Positions 60,147 to 64,000 of a stretch of DNA of 64,000 nt are shown piece by piece (positions within the stretch are counted from its first letter, which is position 1; each line of letters starts with the position of its first letter). The position numbers and the translations under genes were made by a program. Under the pieces are notes generated by a model. The model worked only from the letters and a program-made list of their open reading frames with translations. It had not been told where the DNA came from and ran no database searches. The DNA comes from Leptospira ainlahdjerensis (GTDB lineage: Bacteria; Spirochaetota; Leptospiria; Leptospirales; Leptospiraceae). Where the stretch lies: positions 1 through 64,000 of the forward strand of contig NZ_JAFFPU010000022.1 of assembly GCF_016919175.1 (NCBI RefSeq). The letters are read 5' to 3'.

Positions 60147-61946
60147 ATGAATTCATTTCTCAATCTATACAATTGGAACATTCGTCAGAAGCTGATGGTG
60201 ATCATATCATTCATCATCCTGGTTTCTTTGGGAGTGATCATCGCTCTTGCAACCTACTTTTTCAAATCGGATAACGAAGTTCGGATTAAAGAAAACAACT
60301 TAAAGCTGACGGACGTCATCAGTCAGAAAGTAAGATCCGATATTTCCTCTCTTACAAAACGTTCTCTCCTCCTCGCGAGATCGGTCGCGGGCTCTGAAGA
60401 ATCGAACAATATCTTGGAAAGCGAAGACGATATCTTTTATCTGAAAATTTTCCGAAAAGAAAACGGAGACTATAACGGGGTAAAAAGAATCGCGAGCGAA
60501 GCCTCGCTCAGAGAATACAAAATTTCCGGAGAGGACGCGGACAAAATCGTTCGAAAATATCTCAACGGGCAAAAAAAGGCTCAGATCGGAAAACCGGTCG
60601 TCTACAACGTTTCTCCTGACTTTCACAAACCGGTTCTTTTTCTTTCCGTCGCCTTGGGAGACGGAGTCAATTCGGCGGTGATCGTTTCCTTGGTGAAAAT
60701 GGATTCCATCTTGGATTCTTTCAAAACATCCGGAATCACCCAGTTCTTCCTCGTGGGAGCTGACGGAAAACTGATCGCACACTCCGATCCTAAACTCATT
60801 CTCGAGCCTACGAGTTTAGCAGATGATCCGATCGTAAAAAATCTTTTGGAAAGTTCGATCAGCAACGGACAAACCCGTTACAAAGGAAAAGACAATCAGT
60901 ACTACTTAGGTTCTTTTAGAAGAATCGGATACGCCGGACTTGGAGTGATCTCCAGTACTTCGGAGAAAAAAGCGTTCGAAGAGGTTTATAACATTCAAAA
61001 GAGAAATCTCTATCTGATGTTCGTCGTCGTAAACGTTTCGATTCTATTCGTCTTCTTTTATTCCAGAAGATTGACAAGACCGATTCTCAAACTCGTGGAC
61101 GCTTCCAAAGAAATCGAAAAGGGAAACTTTCAACTGACTCTCGAAGCGGAATCCGGAGACGAGATCGGAAAACTCACGACCTCTTTCGTAGAAATGGGAA
61201 AGGGACTTTCCGATCGCGACAAAATGAAGGACGCCTTCGGGAAGTTCGTAAACAAGGACATCGCGGAGATGGTTCTCAAAGGAGAAGTAAAACTCGGAGG
61301 AGACAAAAGGGAATGTGTGATTCTTTTTTCCGATATCAGAAACTTTACTTCCCTTTCCGAGAAGATCGAACCGGAACTCGTCGTCGAATTCTTAAACCAA
61401 TACTTCACAGCGATGGTGAAATGTATCAACGCCAACGGCGGAAGCGTTAACAAATACATAGGAGACGCGATCATGGCCGTATGGGGAGAATTGGGACATA
61501 CGGAATTCGATACGGAAAAAGCGATCCAAGCCGCACTCGATATGCGTAAGAGTCTTGTTCAATTCAATAAGAATCGGGGAACCGATAAAAAACCGAAAAT
61601 TTTTATCGGAATCGGAATCAACACCGGCGAAGTTATCGCGGGTCAGATCGGTTCCGAAGATCGATTGGAATACACGGTCATCGGTGATACGGTAAACCTC
61701 GCTTCCAGAGTAGAATCTCTGACAAAAGTTTTCGGAGCCGATATTCTGATCACCGGAAATTCTTACGAAAAAGTAAAAGGAATTTTCGTATTAGAAAAGT
61801 TGAAACCGATTAAGGTCAAAGGTAAAAAATCTCTTCAGACGATCTATGCGGTGTTAGGACATTCCAAAGATAAGAATTGTCCCAAAAATTTGAAAGAATT
61901 GAGAAAACAAATCGGCATGGAATTCAAAGCGGGCGGGTCGAAGTAA
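60147..61946 (+). CDS. Membrane sensor class III adenylate/guanylate cyclase with HAMP
   Basis: A 599-residue receptor. First helix at about 16-38, then an extracytoplasmic region of some 240 residues of Cache type (strand-rich, with YYLGSFRRIGYAGLGVISS near its end), a second helix (about 288-306), a HAMP linker (RRLTRPILKLVDASKEIEKG), and a C-terminal cyclase domain. The metal aspartates are Asp396 in LFSDIRNF and Asp440 in KYIGDAIMAVW; Lys436 favours ATP over GTP; GDTVNLASRVE has the transition-state Asn and Arg. The ligand is unknown. The FecR gene starts 2 bp after its stop. Confidence 0.92.
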   Translation: MNSFLNLYNWNIRQKLMVIISFIILVSLGVIIALATYFFKSDNEVRIKENNLKLTDVISQKVRSDISSLTKRSLLLARSVAGSEESNNILESEDDIFYLKIFRKENGDYNGVKRIASEASLREYKISGEDADKIVRKYLNGQKKAQIGKPVVYNVSPDFHKPVLFLSVALGDGVNSAVIVSLVKMDSILDSFKTSGITQFFLVGADGKLIAHSDPKLILEPTSLADDPIVKNLLESSISNGQTRYKGKDNQYYLGSFRRIGYAGLGVISSTSEKKAFEEVYNIQKRNLYLMFVVVNVSILFVFFYSRRLTRPILKLVDASKEIEKGNFQLTLEAESGDEIGKLTTSFVEMGKGLSDRDKMKDAFGKFVNKDIAEMVLKGEVKLGGDKRECVILFSDIRNFTSLSEKIEPELVVEFLNQYFTAMVKCINANGGSVNKYIGDAIMAVWGELGHTEFDTEKAIQAALDMRKSLVQFNKNRGTDKKPKIFIGIGINTGEVIAGQIGSEDRLEYTVIGDTVNLASRVESLTKVFGADILITGNSYEKVKGIFVLEKLKPIKVKGKKSLQTIYAVLGHSKDKNCPKNLKELRKQIGMEFKAGGSK

Positions 61947-61948
61947 GA

Positions 61949-63211
61949 ATGACGAAAGGAAGCTTTCTTTCAGGCGATCGACTCATTCTGGTTCTTCTGG
62001 TCTTCAACATAGTTTTGTTTACCAGTATATTCTTATATGATTATACTCAGTACGGATACAAAGGAAATCAAAAAGTTATAGGAACTATTCTTTATAAATC
62101 CAATACGATTCAGAGAAAATTCGATTCCGAAGTCGTTTGGAAAGACATCGACGCAGGAAATTCCATTCAGAACAGAGACACAATCCTAACCACGGAAGGT
62201 TCTCAAGCAAAGCTGAAACTTCTGGACGGGACCGAAATTTTAATCGCTGAGAATTCCATGATCTTCATCGATTATCTCGACAACCGAGCTAATCTTGAGA
62301 TTTCCGTGGGGGGATTGCAGGTTACAAGAAGACCGGAGAACAAGGAGAATCCTTCCTCATTGGGAATTCGTTCCGGAGACGGGGTTTTAAAACTCGTGGA
62401 AGGAATCGTAAACGTCGAAAAGAAAAAGAATCAGAAGAATTTGGAATACGCCGTTCTTTCGGGAAGTATCAAAGCCGACCCGAGCAACCCGGTTCTTTTA
62501 TATCCCAAAAAATCCTTGGAAGGATTTGAAAAATTATTTCCTGTTTCCGCAAACCTGCAAACCGCAGAAAGTATTCAATCAGCGACGACGAATTCTTCTT
62601 CAACAGGAAATACGGGATCGAGCAATTCTTCTTACAACAGCTCTTCCAGCTCGACGAATTCTTCCAATTCAACCTCCAACCCAAACGCATCTTCTGCAAA
62701 TTCTTCGGATCCCACAAAAGATCCAAACTATGGAAAGTATGATAATGGAAATCCGAATTACAGAAACTCTGCCGGTTCCGATGGGAATTCTAATTCCAAC
62801 TCCGGAAATCCGGCAGGAAACGGACAAACTGGAATCAATACAAAGTCCGGATTAAAACTCGAAAAAACAAACTCCGGGAATGCTCAGTCGGAAAATAAAA
62901 ATAAGAACAACCAAAACAACGGAAGCGGCGCATCCAAAACCGGTTACGACCCGGGAGATTATCTCGGAAAACAGAAGTATGAGCAAAACAAGATCCAAGA
63001 AAAATCGGACCCGAGCGCTCCTAAAAGTAAAACGGAAAGCTCTAAGTCGGAGTCAAAGACGGAAACTAAGTCGGGCGCGTCCACTTACCAAGAAGTAAAA
63101 AAACCGAAACCTCCCCGTGAATTGACTCCGGAGGAAATTCAAAAACAAGAAAAGGAAAAACGCAGACGGGAGCGCGAGGACCAGGAACAAAGAGAATTCC
63201 TAAGAATGTAA
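61949..63211 (+). CDS. FecR-domain protein with Ser/Asn-rich region
   Basis: A 420-residue protein anchored by one N-terminal helix (about 9-29, RLILVLLVFNIVLFTSIFLY) and otherwise outside the cytoplasm. Residues about 65-180 form a FecR-type domain (DSIQNRDTILT-like entry, GSQAKLKLLDGTEILIAENS, ISVGGLQV). From about 205 to 300 the chain is nearly all Ser, Asn, Thr and Gly, and the last 110 are Lys/Glu-rich (KPPRELTPEEIQKQEKEKRR). The ATG at 61949 lies 2 bp past the cyclase stop with GGGCGGG upstream; a longer frame into the cyclase is only overlap. FecR domains pass signals; here the partner may be the cyclase. Confidence 0.85.
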   Translation: MTKGSFLSGDRLILVLLVFNIVLFTSIFLYDYTQYGYKGNQKVIGTILYKSNTIQRKFDSEVVWKDIDAGNSIQNRDTILTTEGSQAKLKLLDGTEILIAENSMIFIDYLDNRANLEISVGGLQVTRRPENKENPSSLGIRSGDGVLKLVEGIVNVEKKKNQKNLEYAVLSGSIKADPSNPVLLYPKKSLEGFEKLFPVSANLQTAESIQSATTNSSSTGNTGSSNSSYNSSSSSTNSSNSTSNPNASSANSSDPTKDPNYGKYDNGNPNYRNSAGSDGNSNSNSGNPAGNGQTGINTKSGLKLEKTNSGNAQSENKNKNNQNNGSGASKTGYDPGDYLGKQKYEQNKIQEKSDPSAPKSKTESSKSESKTETKSGASTYQEVKKPKPPRELTPEEIQKQEKEKRRREREDQEQREFLRM

Positions 63212-63429
63212 GAGATCGTTTCATAGAGAGCGAATTCGTAGTCGTCAGGAAAGATCGCGGAACGAAACCTAGAACGAAGATTTGGTTTTTGAGAATTTTT
63301 CCCGGTCTTCTCTTGAAAAAGAAAACGAGTCGTTCCAAAACACACTCAATTCCTTCCATAAAATCAAAACTTGCTTACTTTCGCTCCTCGAAATGCACTC
63401 TCAAAAACAGTAAATTAGGATAATAGAAT

Positions 63430-64000
63430 ATGGAAAGCTTAAAGATAATCAAAAAACTCTTTTTCGAGGTCGTCAAAAACCTTCATTTTTTGGGGGTTAT
63501 CGGTTCTTTTATTTTTCAATCCATCGTCTTTCAAAACAAAAGCATACTCGTATCGTTCGGAATCTTATCTTTCCTGATTTCGTTCATCTCCTTGCTCCTG
63601 GTGATTTACCCCATATACGCTTTATTGAAACTTTCCCATATAATTCTCACACCTTCGATTCAAGGAGTGGGAACTCCGTTTCGAAGTTTTCTTTTTCTCC
63701 TAGTCAAATTTCATCTAAAATACATTCTATATATCATTCCGTTCATCATCGTACTTTTAATCGGATATAGCTATGGATTATTTGCGAAGCAAGATTTCAA
63801 TAAACCTCCTTTAGTGATTCTTTCGACTTTTTTTCAGGTAACCTATTTTCTGTTTCTACTCCTAACAATCGGTTCGAGAGATCACAAAGATCTCTTCAAA
63901 AAATTCGTTTCATTCTTCACTCAGCAGAAGAATCGATTGTTGATCACATTCTTTTTTCTTTGCAATCTCGCACAAAAGACGTTCTGGATTTTTATGAATG
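63430..64000 (+). CDS. Hypothetical membrane protein, cut by the window end
   Basis: Read directly from the bases: an ATG at 63430 opens a frame with no stop to the window edge, about 190 residues so far. The N-terminus is basic (ESLKIIKKLFFEVVKN), then come hydrophobic stretches at about 22-36, 45-72, 100-122 and 132-150, and a fifth near 175-188. It looks like a multi-helix membrane protein; no motif is recognised. No strong ribosome site is seen (AAATTAGGATAATAGAAT is upstream). It begins 218 bp after the FecR stop. Confidence 0.7.
   Translation, partial: MESLKIIKKLFFEVVKNLHFLGVIGSFIFQSIVFQNKSILVSFGILSFLISFISLLLVIYPIYALLKLSHIILTPSIQGVGTPFRSFLFLLVKFHLKYILYIIPFIIVLLIGYSYGLFAKQDFNKPPLVILSTFFQVTYFLFLLLTIGSRDHKDLFKKFVSFFTQQKNRLLITFFFLCNLAQKTFWIFMN

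Overview
The window looks like chromosome I of a pathogenic-clade Leptospira (spirochaete). This is inferred from the DUF1564 protein at 10.2 kb (a family I know only from Leptospira), the long IspG with a large insert, the CHASE2 and HAMP class III cyclases, two bactofilins, many TTG/GTG starts, and AT-rich intergenic DNA full of short palindromic repeats. By eye the coding DNA is in the mid-40s % GC, which would suit the higher-GC pathogenic species better than L. interrogans; I did not compute it. No rRNA, tRNA, CRISPR array, transposase or phage gene was found.

Layout. (1) 0-5.2 kb: a 3.6-kb segment with a few small unknown genes (membrane protein, lipoprotein, DUF1285-like protein) lies between two arrays of the same ~100-bp repeat. 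Nearly every unit carries two palindromes whose centres are about 42 bp apart. (2) 5.2-10 kb, minus strand: a TPR protein, dxs and a CHASE2 adenylate cyclase, then a plus-strand DUF1564 gene. (3) 10.7-26.7 kb, minus strand: 19 tightly packed or overlapping genes in the order dapA-dapB-cdaA-ybbR-acpS-TPR-bactofilin-small membrane protein-rpsB-tsf-pyrH-frr-uppS-cdsA-dxr-rseP-proS-trpB-trpA. They join lysine/peptidoglycan precursor synthesis, c-di-AMP synthesis, fatty-acid carrier activation, translation, isoprenoid, phospholipid and envelope proteolysis functions. (4) 26.8-34.9 kb: a divergent MraY/WecA-like transferase, then a repeat-rich stretch with an orphan XRE regulator, followed by a TPR gene, a membrane protein, pdxA, a second bactofilin and two unknown proteins. 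A 53-bp tandem repeat separates the last two. (5) 35-43 kb, plus strand: a lytic transglycosylase, then gltA and a coupled run of two RlmI-type methyltransferases, a TrmH-type methyltransferase and a GT-B glycosyltransferase. (6) 43-56.9 kb, mostly minus: a secreted protein, an opgG-X-opgH glucan cluster, gltB (no gltD in view) and several unknown proteins, including a probable gene remnant. (7) 57-64 kb, plus: ispG, a repeat region, a sensor cyclase directly followed by a FecR protein, and a membrane protein cut by the window end.

Three MEP-pathway steps (dxs, dxr, ispG) plus uppS and an MraY/WecA-like transferase give the window a strong bias toward isoprenoid and cell-envelope synthesis. 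The part least explained by known families is the set of intergenic palindromic repeats (1-400, 4000-4920, 27.9-29.8 kb, 33.4-33.65 kb, 59.2-59.64 kb). They appear to share a GTnGGAGTTnCnAC-like core.
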